64,000 bases of DNA from CAWINY01 sp963837635. GTDB taxonomy: Bacteria; Acidobacteriota; Terriglobia; Terriglobales; Acidobacteriaceae. Where the stretch lies: assembly GCA_963837635.1 (NCBI GenBank), contig CAWINY010000003.1, positions 62,001-126,000 of the forward strand, written 5' to 3'. The notes under the pieces are model-generated. The model worked only from the letters and a program-made list of their open reading frames with translations, ran no database searches and was not told where the DNA came from. The stretch's first letter is position 1, and the number at the start of each line of letters is the position of its first letter. Below are positions 40,097 through 48,613 of this stretch, piece after piece. Both the position numbers and the translations under genes were made by a program.

Positions 40097-41344
40097 ATGT
40101 CCCGCATGATCGATTTAATCCGCCAGTCGGCGGTTCCGGCCAATATGATCCGCTCGGCGGCTCGCGGAGCTTTGTCGCTGCCGGCGGCGGAGATGTTAGA
40201 AATCCTCGTCGAATTGAGCTCTCGCCCGCCATTCGCGGATCAGGCTCAACTTACGCTCGCCGGATGGAACGAAGCTTCCGCCCGCGCCGTCCTCGCCGAC
40301 CCGCAAGCGCCTGCGGCTGTGCTGGACTATTTCTCCTCCGCCACCAACCTCCGTGTACCCCTATTGCCGGTTTTGCTGGATAACCCGTCCGTTCCCGAGA
40401 CGGCACTTACGGTACTGGCGGCAAGCCACTCGGCCGAGGTGCTCGCCGCGATGTTGCAGAGTGCCCGGGTACGCCAGTCCGTCGAGCTGCTCAACTTGCT
40501 GGAGCGCAATCCCTACCTGCCCACGAACTTGCTTGGAGAAGCCCGGGAAGCGCTGACTCTGTTTGACGGGGCAGTGCATCAGCTCGATGTCCAACAGTAT
40601 CTGGCGGAGCATCCGGAGGAAACCGCACAGTGTCTGGCGGAGCATCCCGAGGAAATCACGGCGGCCGAGAGTAGAACCGCCGTCTCTGCCGGCAGTCCCG
40701 CTGGAGAAGCCCAGGAAGAGCTGGCGTTCGGCGGGACCGTGTATGAGCACGATATTCAACAGTATCTGACGGAACACCAGGAGGAAATCCGAGCGGCCGA
40801 GAACGTTCCCTTCTATCTGACCGACAGCACAACCGAGGAACAGAGCGAGGTAGAAGCGGCGATCTCCAATGAGGAGCCTGTAGCGGCATCGGCCAAGGTT
40901 ACGGTGGCAGCCGAGCACGACCGCCTGTCACAGGTGCAGAAGATCGCCAAAATGAAGGTCGGGGAACGGGTAATGCTGGCGCTGAAGGGTACCCGCGAGG
41001 ACCGTTTCATCCTGGTCCGCGATGGCGCACGCGTGGTCTCCAACGCGGTGCTGGAGTCTCCCAGGCTGAACGACCAGGAAATCGAAGCCTACGCCGGCAT
41101 GAGGAACGTGGCCGAGAGCGTGCTGCGCACCATCGCCGCCAAGCGCCAGTGGATGCGGTACTACCCCATTGTGCGGGCGCTGGCCCGAAATCCCCGCACT
41201 CCGATTGATATCAGCGTCCCGCTGATGAAAGGATTGCTGATGCAGGATCTCAAGGGCTTGACGGCAAACAAGGAGATTCCGGACACAGTGCGGAATATAG
41301 CCCTCAGACTCTTTCGCGAACGCACGGAAGAGCGACGCAAATGA
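40097..41344 (+). CDS. Unrecognised protein with helical repeats and an internal duplication
   Basis: 415 residues, soluble, helical. The N-terminal 150 residues look like HEAT-type helical pairs (LPAAEMLEILVELSSRPPFA, NPSVPETALTVLAASHSAEV). The middle is an acidic linker with three similar pieces, VQQYLAEHPEETAQCLAEHP, EEITAAESRTAV and IQQYLTEHQEEIRAAENV, which indicates duplication. The C-terminal part (QKIAKMKVGERVMLALKGTR, EDRFILVRDGARVVSNAVLE) again resembles helical repeats and ends RLFRERTEERRK. I do not recognise a named family. It is a single gene between trxA and the LuxR/PilZ pair. Confidence 0.75.
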   Translation: MSRMIDLIRQSAVPANMIRSAARGALSLPAAEMLEILVELSSRPPFADQAQLTLAGWNEASARAVLADPQAPAAVLDYFSSATNLRVPLLPVLLDNPSVPETALTVLAASHSAEVLAAMLQSARVRQSVELLNLLERNPYLPTNLLGEAREALTLFDGAVHQLDVQQYLAEHPEETAQCLAEHPEEITAAESRTAVSAGSPAGEAQEELAFGGTVYEHDIQQYLTEHQEEIRAAENVPFYLTDSTTEEQSEVEAAISNEEPVAASAKVTVAAEHDRLSQVQKIAKMKVGERVMLALKGTREDRFILVRDGARVVSNAVLESPRLNDQEIEAYAGMRNVAESVLRTIAAKRQWMRYYPIVRALARNPRTPIDISVPLMKGLLMQDLKGLTANKEIPDTVRNIALRLFRERTEERRK

Positions 41345-41463
41345 GCGGGGGATCTATGCCGCAAGAGCTTGACAAATCCACCACGGAGATACGGAGGCAC
41401 GAAGGACGAAGAAGGATTGTTCCTCCGTGTTCTCCCGTGGTCGGTTCTTAGCGCTCAGGTGCT

Positions 41464-42126
41464 TCAGCGGCTGCGCTGAGCCGCGGCCGCAAGCGTAGTC
41501 GCTGCGGCGGCTTCCGCCAGAATGTGGTGGTGAATCGTAAACAGCGCCAGTTCCAGACGGTCGGATACACCGATCTTGTCGTAGACGTTGCGCAAGTAGT
41601 TCTTGATCACCTGCTCGGTTGTGCCTAGCTGCCCGGCGATTTCCTTGTTCTTGTAACCCTGAACAATCAGGGCGACGATGCGCAGCTCCTTGGGCGTGAG
41701 GCGGTCGCGGACGCGCGCCCCAACCATATCGTTCTCGATCACTTCCTTGGGAATAGCCGCGTCTTGACAGCAGGTTTCGCCCCGCGCCAGCTTGCGCACG
41801 GAATCCAGCAGCGTGGGAGCGCTGACATTCCGGAAGACGATGCCGTGGGCGCCCATGGTGAAGTAGGGTGCCGGGTCCTCCCCGTTCTCGATGATCAACA
41901 TCACGCGTACGGTGGCCTTCTTCGCGGCATCGAGAATGGCGGCCAGATCGGGGTGGAAATTGGCGCCGCAAATGAGCACGGAGGGACGCAGTTTCTCCAG
42001 GGCGGAAAACATCTGCTCTGGCGTCTGCGTCTGGGCCACAATGCGCATATCCTCTTCGACCGCCAGCACCTTGGCCATGCCGGCGCGGAAAATGCCCTGG
42101 CTGTCCGCCAGGATCAGCTTCATCAT
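41464..42126 (-). CDS. LuxR-type regulator with degenerate receiver domain
   Basis: 220 residues. The N-terminal half has the response-regulator fold (MMKLILADSQGIFRAGMAKV), but the phosphorylation site is gone: the strand that should end in Asp reads PSVLICGANFHPD, with Gly54 in its place. The C-terminal helix-turn-helix is standard (RLTPKELRIVALIVQGYKNK, NYLRNVYDKIGVSDRLELAL). So DNA binding is likely but control by phosphorylation is not; a ligand or protein contact may replace it. It overlaps the upstream PilZ gene by four bases (ATGA), which hints at c-di-GMP input through that partner. Confidence 0.88.
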   Translation of the reverse strand: MMKLILADSQGIFRAGMAKVLAVEEDMRIVAQTQTPEQMFSALEKLRPSVLICGANFHPDLAAILDAAKKATVRVMLIIENGEDPAPYFTMGAHGIVFRNVSAPTLLDSVRKLARGETCCQDAAIPKEVIENDMVGARVRDRLTPKELRIVALIVQGYKNKEIAGQLGTTEQVIKNYLRNVYDKIGVSDRLELALFTIHHHILAEAAAATTLAAAAQRSR

Positions 42127-42449
42127 GGGAGTGTCTCTTCGCTGGCGCGCACAAACTGGTACGTCTCGATTACGCAGGCTACGCCGGTTTCGCCTTCTGC
42201 TTTTCGTTCGACGCGGACCACTTTGCCGCGACAGTGGACTAGCACATCCCTCGGGCCGGAGATCGCTTCCGCGGGAAGGGTGATGTCGAATTCCACTTCC
42301 GATCCGATTTTTAGCGCGTTATCGGTGCGAATGTACACCCCGGCCGAGCTGACATTGCCGGTGACACACTCCTCCACGCGTCCGGTCTTTGCCTGAACGC
42401 GGACGGGAAGCGCCAAGGGAAACCGCTTCGCCCCACGAGCCTCGGGCAT
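42123..42449 (-). CDS. PilZ-domain protein
   Basis: 108 residues from ATG 42449. A single PilZ domain starts PEARGAKRFPLALPVRVQAK, providing the arginine-rich c-di-GMP loop in a weakened form (R-x-x-K-R-F-x-x-x-x-x-V-R). It continues with NVSSAGVYIRTDNALKIGSE, a variant of the D/N-x-S-x-x-G motif. Many PilZ proteins bind c-di-GMP; the non-standard first motif makes binding likely but not certain. The next gene, a LuxR-type regulator without phospho-acceptor, overlaps by four bases, so the two are co-translated and probably work together. Confidence 0.85.
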   Translation of the reverse strand: MPEARGAKRFPLALPVRVQAKTGRVEECVTGNVSSAGVYIRTDNALKIGSEVEFDITLPAEAISGPRDVLVHCRGKVVRVERKAEGETGVACVIETYQFVRASEETLP

Positions 42450-42665
42450 GGGCCCTCCTTGCAATCCAGAGTACATTGGCCTCCAGAGTCTCTTCTTGCG
42501 GCTTTATACCACGATTCCGCTCCAGCGCCTAGTAAGCAGAATCTCTCAAATTAACAAATTACTTTAGATCAGAGAGAAGCGGGGGTCTGGCAACTACGGA
42601 TTCTGGGACGAACCGCGGCGAGACCCGTCGACTGTGTTCAAGGCGGCGGGGTGCGACACGGGCGG

Positions 42666-42899
42666 TCAGCGGCGCACGACGGCGCCGCTGCTATAACCCA
42701 GAATCAGGCCGATCAGCGCCGCCGCACCCGCTGCCGGGCCAAAATATTCGTGAAGGTTCCGCTTCAAGTCGAATCGCTCGCGCACCGCCGCGCGAAGCTC
42801 CTGCACCGAGTTGTGCAGCCGTTTGCGCTGCTCGGCGGCGCGCCGTTCCAGCAAGTCGGTGGGAACATCGGGGCTGATCTGCATGTTGGGGCTGCTCAT
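42666..42899 (-). CDS. Small membrane-anchored helical protein
   Basis: 77 residues: a charged amphipathic helix (LLERRAAEQRKRLHNSVQEL) followed by one membrane helix near the C-terminus (GPAAGAAALIGLILGYSSGA) and VVRR. This is the layout of DUF3618/YqjD-type tail-anchored proteins. It overlaps the preceding gene by four bases and is the last of a three-gene cassette. Confidence 0.7.
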   Translation of the reverse strand: MSSPNMQISPDVPTDLLERRAAEQRKRLHNSVQELRAAVRERFDLKRNLHEYFGPAAGAAALIGLILGYSSGAVVRR

Positions 42900-43309
42900 A
42901 GCTGGGTCCTCGCCTCACTTTGCAACCAGAGCTGGTCCTCCTTAAGCACGCGTAGCGTGCGCCGAGGAAGGACTTCGTTTCCCCTGAGCTCGCGGAAGGC
43001 AACGGCAGCGCAAATAGCCCCGCCGACGCTATAAGCGAAGCCCACGATCAAGAAAGCAAAAAACCACGCCAGCGGACCGGTGCCGAACGCATAAGCGATA
43101 ATCGACACCAGCGCCCAGGTCAACAAAATCCATGCCGAAGCCAGGAGAACCACGCCAATCACAATCATCGGTAACGTCGTCTTCCAGGCCTTCACGGTTG
43201 AGCGCATCTCCGACCTGAGCATGTCCAGGCGGGTCTGCAGGAAGTCTTTGGCCTCCTGCTTGAGCTCGGAGATAACCCCGGCCATCGTGCGTCCGCTCTC
43301 GTTAATCAC
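42896..43309 (-). CDS. Phage-holin-family (superfamily III-like) membrane protein
   Basis: 137 residues from GTG 43309, chosen because GGAGGT lies six bases before it. A first helical part (SELKQEAKDFLQTRLDMLRS) precedes two membrane segments (TLPMIVIGVVLLASAWILL and LAWFFAFLIVGFAYSVGGA). The pattern matches the widespread phage holin III/YqjE-like family, found in chromosomes without any phage. It overlaps the genes on both sides (43302-43309 and 42896-42899). Together the three resemble the yqjD-yqjE-yqjK arrangement of enterobacteria, implicated there in membrane association of stationary-phase ribosomes. Confidence 0.75.
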   Translation of the reverse strand: MINESGRTMAGVISELKQEAKDFLQTRLDMLRSEMRSTVKAWKTTLPMIVIGVVLLASAWILLTWALVSIIAYAFGTGPLAWFFAFLIVGFAYSVGGAICAAVAFRELRGNEVLPRRTLRVLKEDQLWLQSEARTQL

Positions 43310-43748
43310 GGTTCGACCTCCAGACTCGTAGGGCAAATCCCAAGACGAATGCCGTTCCGCCGATGGCCAGCACTGTCTCCAGCGGGCACTCGCGCGCCAA
43401 GTAATTGAAACGGTCTCTGGCCTGCCGTATGCGGAACCCCGCCGTTTGCCTCATCTCGGAGGCGGCGGCGCGGGCGTTGGCAGCAGCCCTCCCCTGAATG
43501 AGCTTGAAGCGCTGCTTCATACCCTCGAGCCGTTGCGGCAACTCGCGCGCTTCGTGCTTGGCAAAGCCCACCACCTCACCGACCTTCTCACCGGCCAGTT
43601 CGGCCGCCTCCGTGATTTTTCCGGCTGGGCGTGGCTCACCTCTCGCGGGAAGCTCCCGTTCCGGCAAGGTGGGCCCGGCCAACGAGAGCCGGGGTGGTGT
43701 CTCATTGATGTCAGGGATATCAGGCAAAGGTCCTACGGGTTGCGACAT
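43302..43748 (-). CDS. YqjD/ElaB-like tail-anchored protein
   Basis: 148 residues from ATG 43748, preceded by GGAGGG. The N-terminus is proline-rich (MSQPVGPLPDIPDINETPPR). A long charged helix follows (ITEAAELAGEKVGEVVGFAK, GMKQRFKLIQGRAAANARAA), then a C-terminal membrane helix (CPLETVLAIGGTAFVLGFAL) and WRSNRD. This fits the ElaB/YqjD type. It is the first gene of the overlapping three-gene cassette. The function is inferred only from the layout. Confidence 0.72.
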   Translation of the reverse strand: MSQPVGPLPDIPDINETPPRLSLAGPTLPERELPARGEPRPAGKITEAAELAGEKVGEVVGFAKHEARELPQRLEGMKQRFKLIQGRAAANARAAASEMRQTAGFRIRQARDRFNYLARECPLETVLAIGGTAFVLGFALRVWRSNRD

Positions 43749-43957
43749 AGCTTGGCCCTCCTGCCCCGCCGGATCGGCGTCGTTGGGTTGGATGTCAATT
43801 TGCGTTGGGGCGTTTGCAGGGGTGCAGGATAAGGAATAGGGGAGTTCAGGCGGATCTGGCAGATTGGTAACAGGTATCGGGTACCAGCTCACAACCGCAA
43901 GAATCCGCCTGGGACCTGATGCCTGGTGCCTGACGTCTGATCCTGTACGATGTTGCC

Positions 43958-44464
43958 ATGGTTCGGGAATTCTCCGCTGGAGGAGTGGTGGTGCGGCGCA
44001 TGCGCGACCGCTGGTGGGTCGCGGTGATTGAGCCGCGTACTGAGACGCCCAAACGCAAGCCCGTGGCAGCTCTGCCCAAGGGCATCATCGATAAGGGCGA
44101 GCGCCCCGAAGCTGCCGCACAGCGCGAAGTGCTCGAAGAGACCGGCCTGCAAACCGTCCTGATCAAGAAATTGGCCGATATCAAGTATGTCTATGTGCGC
44201 ACCTGGGGCGACCACCAGCGAGTCTTTAAGATCGTGAGCTTCTATTTGTTTGCCTATCAGAGCGGCAAGGTCGGGGCCATCAGCGAAGAGATGCGCCAGG
44301 AGGTAAGCAGCGCGAAGTGGATTCCGTTGGACGAAGCTCCGCAGCATCTCACCTACGCCGGGGAGCGCTCCGTGATGCAGCGAGCGCAACAAATCTTCTC
44401 TGACAACCATCTCACGGCAGAGATGCCAGTCTTCAAACAATCCATAGAGGAGACGGAGAGCTGA
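43958..44464 (+). CDS. NUDIX hydrolase
   Basis: 168 residues with a perfect Nudix box: GIIDKGERPEAAAQREVLEE followed by TGL, matching G-x5-E-x7-R-E-U-x-E-E-x-G-U. Such enzymes cleave nucleoside diphosphates linked to another group; this type, with VREFSAGGVVVRR at the N-terminus, is similar to bacterial diadenosine polyphosphate or MutT-like hydrolases. The substrate is not predictable. The transporter gene starts four bases after the stop, so the two are probably in one transcript. Confidence 0.93.
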   Translation: MVREFSAGGVVVRRMRDRWWVAVIEPRTETPKRKPVAALPKGIIDKGERPEAAAQREVLEETGLQTVLIKKLADIKYVYVRTWGDHQRVFKIVSFYLFAYQSGKVGAISEEMRQEVSSAKWIPLDEAPQHLTYAGERSVMQRAQQIFSDNHLTAEMPVFKQSIEETES

Positions 44465-44468
44465 AGCC

Positions 44469-45182
44469 ATGCCGAAGGTCGAGCATGTGGAGCGTCATTT
44501 CACCGCCGGCGAGCTGGTGCGCGACATTGTCATCGGGATGTCGGACGGGCTGACGGTTCCTTTCGCCTTGGCCGCCGGGCTCGCCAGCGGACTCAGCAAC
44601 AACTCCGCAATGGACGTCTCGCGCGTGGTGGTCGTGGCCGGCATTGCCGAGATCGCAGCCGGCTCGATCGCCATGGGCCTGGGAGGCTACCTCGCGGCGC
44701 GAGGCGACGCCGAGCACTACGAGAACGAACTGCAGCGCGAGCGCCGCGAAGTCCGCGAGATCCCGGACGAGGAAGCCAGAGAGGTCAGCGAGGTATTCCA
44801 ATCCTACGGCCTGACCACGGAAGAAGCGCAACTCGTGGTGGATCGGCTGCGCCAGCGGCCCGGGCCCTGGGTGGACTTCATGATGCGCTTCGAACTCGGC
44901 CTGGAGCAGCCCGAACCGACGCGAGCCCGCAACAGCGCCCTCACCATCGCACTCTCCTACGTCGCTGGGGGATTCATTCCGCTCTCGCCCTACATGATCA
45001 TTCACCGGACGCAGAGCGCCTTCCTCTGGTCGGTGATGCTTACCCTCTGCGCCCTCGGGTGCTTTGGCTACGTTAAGGGCCGGTTTACCGGCACCCGACC
45101 GGCGCGCAGCGCGCTCCAGACGATGATCATCGGCGGCGTAGCCGCAGCCGCGGCCTTTCTGCTGGCGCGGGCGATCTCCTGA
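44469..45182 (+). CDS. VIT1/CCC1-family metal transporter
   Basis: 237 residues. The hallmark is VRDIVIGMSDGLTVPFALAA in the first membrane helix, followed by GIAEIAAGSIAMGLGGYLAA, a cytoplasmic helical metal-binding stretch rich in Glu (YENELQRERREVREIPDEEA), and three more membrane helices. The family exports or sequesters Fe2+ and Mn2+. The C-terminus, MIIGGVAAAAAFLLARAIS, is complete. It follows the NUDIX gene after four bases. Confidence 0.93.
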   Translation: MPKVEHVERHFTAGELVRDIVIGMSDGLTVPFALAAGLASGLSNNSAMDVSRVVVVAGIAEIAAGSIAMGLGGYLAARGDAEHYENELQRERREVREIPDEEAREVSEVFQSYGLTTEEAQLVVDRLRQRPGPWVDFMMRFELGLEQPEPTRARNSALTIALSYVAGGFIPLSPYMIIHRTQSAFLWSVMLTLCALGCFGYVKGRFTGTRPARSALQTMIIGGVAAAAAFLLARAIS

Positions 45183-45219
45183 GGATCGTCGTCGGGGCTC
45201 ACAGCCCTGAACTCGTTAA

Positions 45220-45255
45220 CCCACATCTGCCAAAACCGGGCAGATGTGGGGCACC
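45220..45255. repeat. Half copy of the CCCACATCTGCC palindrome
   Basis: CCCACATCTGCC, loop AAAACC, GGGCAGATGTGGGGCACC. It is the reverse complement of the element at 11292-11328 and lies just after the transporter gene, where it may act as a 3' end structure. Confidence 0.85.
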
Positions 45256-45457
45256 CTCGGTCATTTTTGCTGTCATGCTGAGCGAGACGGATCGCGTGCT
45301 TTTCGCGATTTGGCGAGTCGAAGCACCTTGTGTTTATCCAACCGAACCGCAACGGTGCTTCCACTCGCCCGGCAAACCCAAACAGATTGGCAACATCCTG
45401 CATCTGAAGTAACGAGCGGCTGCTCACCTCCTGGTGGGTCCTGCCCGGCAGCGAGCC

Positions 45458-47917
45458 ATGAAAGCGATTGAGCGAGTGACGGTCCTGGGTGCGGGTACCA
45501 TGGGCGCGCGGATCGCCGCGCATCTGGCCAACGCCGGCGTGCCCTCGTTTTTGCTGGACATGGTATCGGCGGATGCCGACGGCGCCGCCCGCAACCGGGT
45601 CGCGCAAGCCGGACTTGACTCCCTGAAGAAGTCCAAGCCCGCCGCCTTCTTCGAACCTGCGCTGGTCAAACTGATCACCATCGGAAACTTCGACGACAAC
45701 CTGACTTGGGTCGCCCAGTCCGATTGGGTGATCGAGGCGGTGGTCGAGGACCTCAACATCAAGCGCTCGCTGCTGAAGAAGGTCGAGGCGGCGCGCAAGC
45801 CGGGGACCATCGTCACCAGCAACACCAGCGGTCTTCCGCTGCACCTGATTGCCGAAGGTTTTAGCGACGATTTCCGCCGCCACTGGTTCGGCACGCACTT
45901 CTTCAATCCGCCACGATACATGCGCCTGGTGGAGCTGATTGCTACCCCGGAATCAGATCGTAGGGCGATGGAAGCCATCGCGCATTTCTGCGACCTGCGT
46001 TTGGGCAAAGGCGTGGTCTGGGCGAAGGACACGCCGAACTTCATCGCCAACCGTATCGGCACGTTCTCGGTGATGAACGTCATGCGGCTGATGCAGGAAC
46101 TGGATCTCTCGATCGAAGAAGTCGACGCCATCACCGGCACGGCCGTGGGCTGGCCGAAGTCGGCGACCTTCCGCACTATCGATATGGTCGGCCTGGACGT
46201 GCTGGACCATGTGGCTCGCAACATGGTCGCGAACGCGCCGTTGGGTGGCGGGGCCCCCAGCACGCCCTGCGTGCTGGGATGTAACGACGAGCGCAGTGAT
46301 TTGAAGCTGCCGGGCTTCGTCCAACAGATGATCGAGCACAGGATGCTTGGGGATAAGACGAATGGCGGCTTCTACAAAAAGATCAAATCCGCAGATGGCC
46401 AGCAGCTTTCCGCTCTGGACTGGAAGACGCTGGAATACAAGCCGGCGGGCCGCCCGAAGTTTGCCGCCCTAGAAATGGCGAAGAACGTCGAGGACCTCGG
46501 CGAGCGCCTGCGCCTGCTGATCGAGCCCCAAAAAGGCGAGAAGAAGGGCGACAAGGCTGGGTTATTCCTGTGGACCGCGCTTAGCGAGCTGTGGACCTAC
46601 GCCGCCATCCGCATCGGGGAAATTGCCGATTCCGTTGTCGAAATCGATCGTGCCATGCGTCTCGGCTTCAACTGGGAGATGGGCCCGTTCGAGCTGTGGG
46701 ACGCCGCCGGGGTGCCGGCTACCGTCGAGCGCATGAGACGAGACGGCAAGCCCGTGGCGCAGGCGGTCGAAACCCTACTCGCCTCGGGGAATACATCGTG
46801 GTACGAGCAGAAGACGAACACCGCTTCCGGCCGCGCCTTCTTTGACTTTAACCAGCAGGCCTATCGCGAGCTACAAGTGCCCGCTGGAGTGTGGTCGGTC
46901 ACGGTCGCGAAAAAGTCGAATGGGGAGGTGATCAAGAATCCGGGTGCGTCGCTGATTGACCTGGGCGACGGCGTGGGCTGCCTCGAGTTCCACACCAAGA
47001 TGAACGCGCTGGGTAGCGACATCATTCAACTAGTCACGCAGGCGCTCAAGCCGGAAGGTCCGGGCGCCGGCTTTGACGCGTTCGTGATCACCAATGATGC
47101 GCCGCATTTCTCCGCCGGCGCCAATCTGATGTTGCTGCTGCTGGCCGCGCAGGAGCAAGAGTGGGACGAGATCGACCTGATGGTTCGGGCCTTTCAAGGC
47201 ATGACCAGCGCCATCCGGCACTCGCCGAAGCCGATCGTGGTCGCTCCGTTCGGCATGACGCTTGGCGGCGGATGCGAGGTCGCCATTGCGGGCGCGGCGC
47301 GCCAGGCACATGCGGAACTGTACATGGGCTTCGCGGAGCCGGGTGTTGGCCTGTTGCCCGCCGGCGGCGGCTGCAAGGAAATGCTGGTTCGCGCCCTGGA
47401 TCTTGCAGAAAAAACGCTCCCCGGCGGCGGGAGTGGATCCCTTGAATCGATGGACGCCATCAAGAATGCATTCGAAACCGTGGCGCTGGCGAAGATTTCC
47501 ACCTCGGCCAACGAGGCGCGCAATCTCGGCCTGCTGACCGAGGCGGACCAGATCACCATGAATCGGGACCGCCTGCTGGCCGACGCGAAGACTCGCGCGC
47601 TGGAGCTGGCGCGTTCCGGCTATCAGCCTGCCCCGGTGCGAAGCGACATCAGCGCGCCCGGCGAGAGCGTCCTGGCCGCGCTGAAGCTGGGCATCCACCT
47701 CATGCGTCAAGGCGAATACATTAGCGACCACGATGCCAAGATTGGCAGCAAAATCGCGGAAGTGCTCTGTGGCGGCAACGTGACGCCGGGGACGGCGGTC
47801 ACTGAGCAATACATCCTCGACCTGGAGCGCGAGGGCTTTAAGTCTCTCTGCGGCGAGTGCAAGACGCTGGAGCGTATCCAGCACACGCTCAAGACAGGCA
47901 AGCCACTGAGGAACTGA
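45458..47917 (+). CDS. Fused 3-hydroxyacyl-CoA dehydrogenase / enoyl-CoA hydratase (FadN type)
   Basis: 819 residues. Order: an NAD-binding dehydrogenase domain (VTVLGAGTMGARIAAHLANA, GAGTMG at 11-16), the dehydrogenase catalytic part (HWFGTHFFNPPRYMRLVELI with the catalytic His), a second 3HCDH C-terminal repeat (AIRIGEIADSVVEIDRAMRL), and a C-terminal crotonase domain (ITNDAPHFSAGANLMLLLLA, GMTLGGGCEVAIAGAA, GFAEPGVGLLPAGGG). Dehydrogenase-first, crotonase-last order is that of FadN, the reverse of FadB. It performs two steps of fatty acid beta-oxidation. The thiolase usually beside it is not here. The ATG at 45458 is chosen by alignment. Confidence 0.93.
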   Translation: MKAIERVTVLGAGTMGARIAAHLANAGVPSFLLDMVSADADGAARNRVAQAGLDSLKKSKPAAFFEPALVKLITIGNFDDNLTWVAQSDWVIEAVVEDLNIKRSLLKKVEAARKPGTIVTSNTSGLPLHLIAEGFSDDFRRHWFGTHFFNPPRYMRLVELIATPESDRRAMEAIAHFCDLRLGKGVVWAKDTPNFIANRIGTFSVMNVMRLMQELDLSIEEVDAITGTAVGWPKSATFRTIDMVGLDVLDHVARNMVANAPLGGGAPSTPCVLGCNDERSDLKLPGFVQQMIEHRMLGDKTNGGFYKKIKSADGQQLSALDWKTLEYKPAGRPKFAALEMAKNVEDLGERLRLLIEPQKGEKKGDKAGLFLWTALSELWTYAAIRIGEIADSVVEIDRAMRLGFNWEMGPFELWDAAGVPATVERMRRDGKPVAQAVETLLASGNTSWYEQKTNTASGRAFFDFNQQAYRELQVPAGVWSVTVAKKSNGEVIKNPGASLIDLGDGVGCLEFHTKMNALGSDIIQLVTQALKPEGPGAGFDAFVITNDAPHFSAGANLMLLLLAAQEQEWDEIDLMVRAFQGMTSAIRHSPKPIVVAPFGMTLGGGCEVAIAGAARQAHAELYMGFAEPGVGLLPAGGGCKEMLVRALDLAEKTLPGGGSGSLESMDAIKNAFETVALAKISTSANEARNLGLLTEADQITMNRDRLLADAKTRALELARSGYQPAPVRSDISAPGESVLAALKLGIHLMRQGEYISDHDAKIGSKIAEVLCGGNVTPGTAVTEQYILDLEREGFKSLCGECKTLERIQHTLKTGKPLRN

Positions 47918-48613
47918 AAACCGTTTCACCGCAGAGGGCGCAGAGTTTACCGCAGGGGGCGCAGAGGAAACGAAGGAGAGTCCAACGCGAAGGCGCGAAG
48001 GCGCGAAGGCGCGAAGGCGCGAAGGAGAAAGTCTCATGACTGCAGGGTCACCACGGAGCACAAAAGTTGCCGTGCTTAGGATCAGCCCCGAAGGGTCGGC
48101 AGATAGTAGCCCAGGGCGTAAGCCCTGGGTGGGCGCATAAATAACGACCAGAGTCCCGTAGGGACGATACGCAGTTCTCACGTACACTCTTCAGCGCTGA
48201 TGACCCGCTTTCTCTCGCGCTGCTCGCGAAATGCACTAACGAGCATGCCAAATGCCAACTATTTGGGGGCCTCCCCCTTGCCAGCCTCTCCGGCTTTCAT
48301 TAGCATCCATTCCATAAGCCGGCCTGCAAGGTTGGTGATGTTGGAAGTCGTTTTTTGAGCCAACGACTAATGAGCAGGGGCCCTACTCGAGAGAAAAGAT
48401 CCGGTGTGCAAGGTTCCGCCATGCGGAAATGCCTAAAGGGTCGCGGGGGGCTCCGACCGTGTTGAGCGGGCTCATGAAACGTTCTGACACACGGCCAAGC
48501 GGGTCGGCTTTCTATTCAGCTATCAGCTCAGAGCCCACAAGCCTGGGTACCGAATACTCGTCCTGCTAAACTACTGCCGCCAATCCACGCGGAAGGACGT
48601 CTAAATAGCTAAA
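47918..48613. repeat. Long intergenic region rich in repeats and possible RNA structure
   Basis: 696 bases without a supported gene. 47987-48025 holds about five tandem copies of the 8-mer GCGAAGGC. Around 48100-48160 are AGCCCAGGGCGTAAGCCCTG and AGTCCCGTAGGGAC hairpins. 48347-48372 has AGTCGTT...AACGACT. The stretch 48451-48509 (CTCCGACCGTGT ... ACACGG ... GGTCGG) can fold into a branched structure with an inner TGAGCggGCTCA hairpin. No RNA family is recognised. Confidence 0.55.

Noticed and set aside
47987..48025. Possible CRISPR or direct-repeat array
   Set aside because: The unit is only 8 bases with no spacers; it is a simple slippage array.
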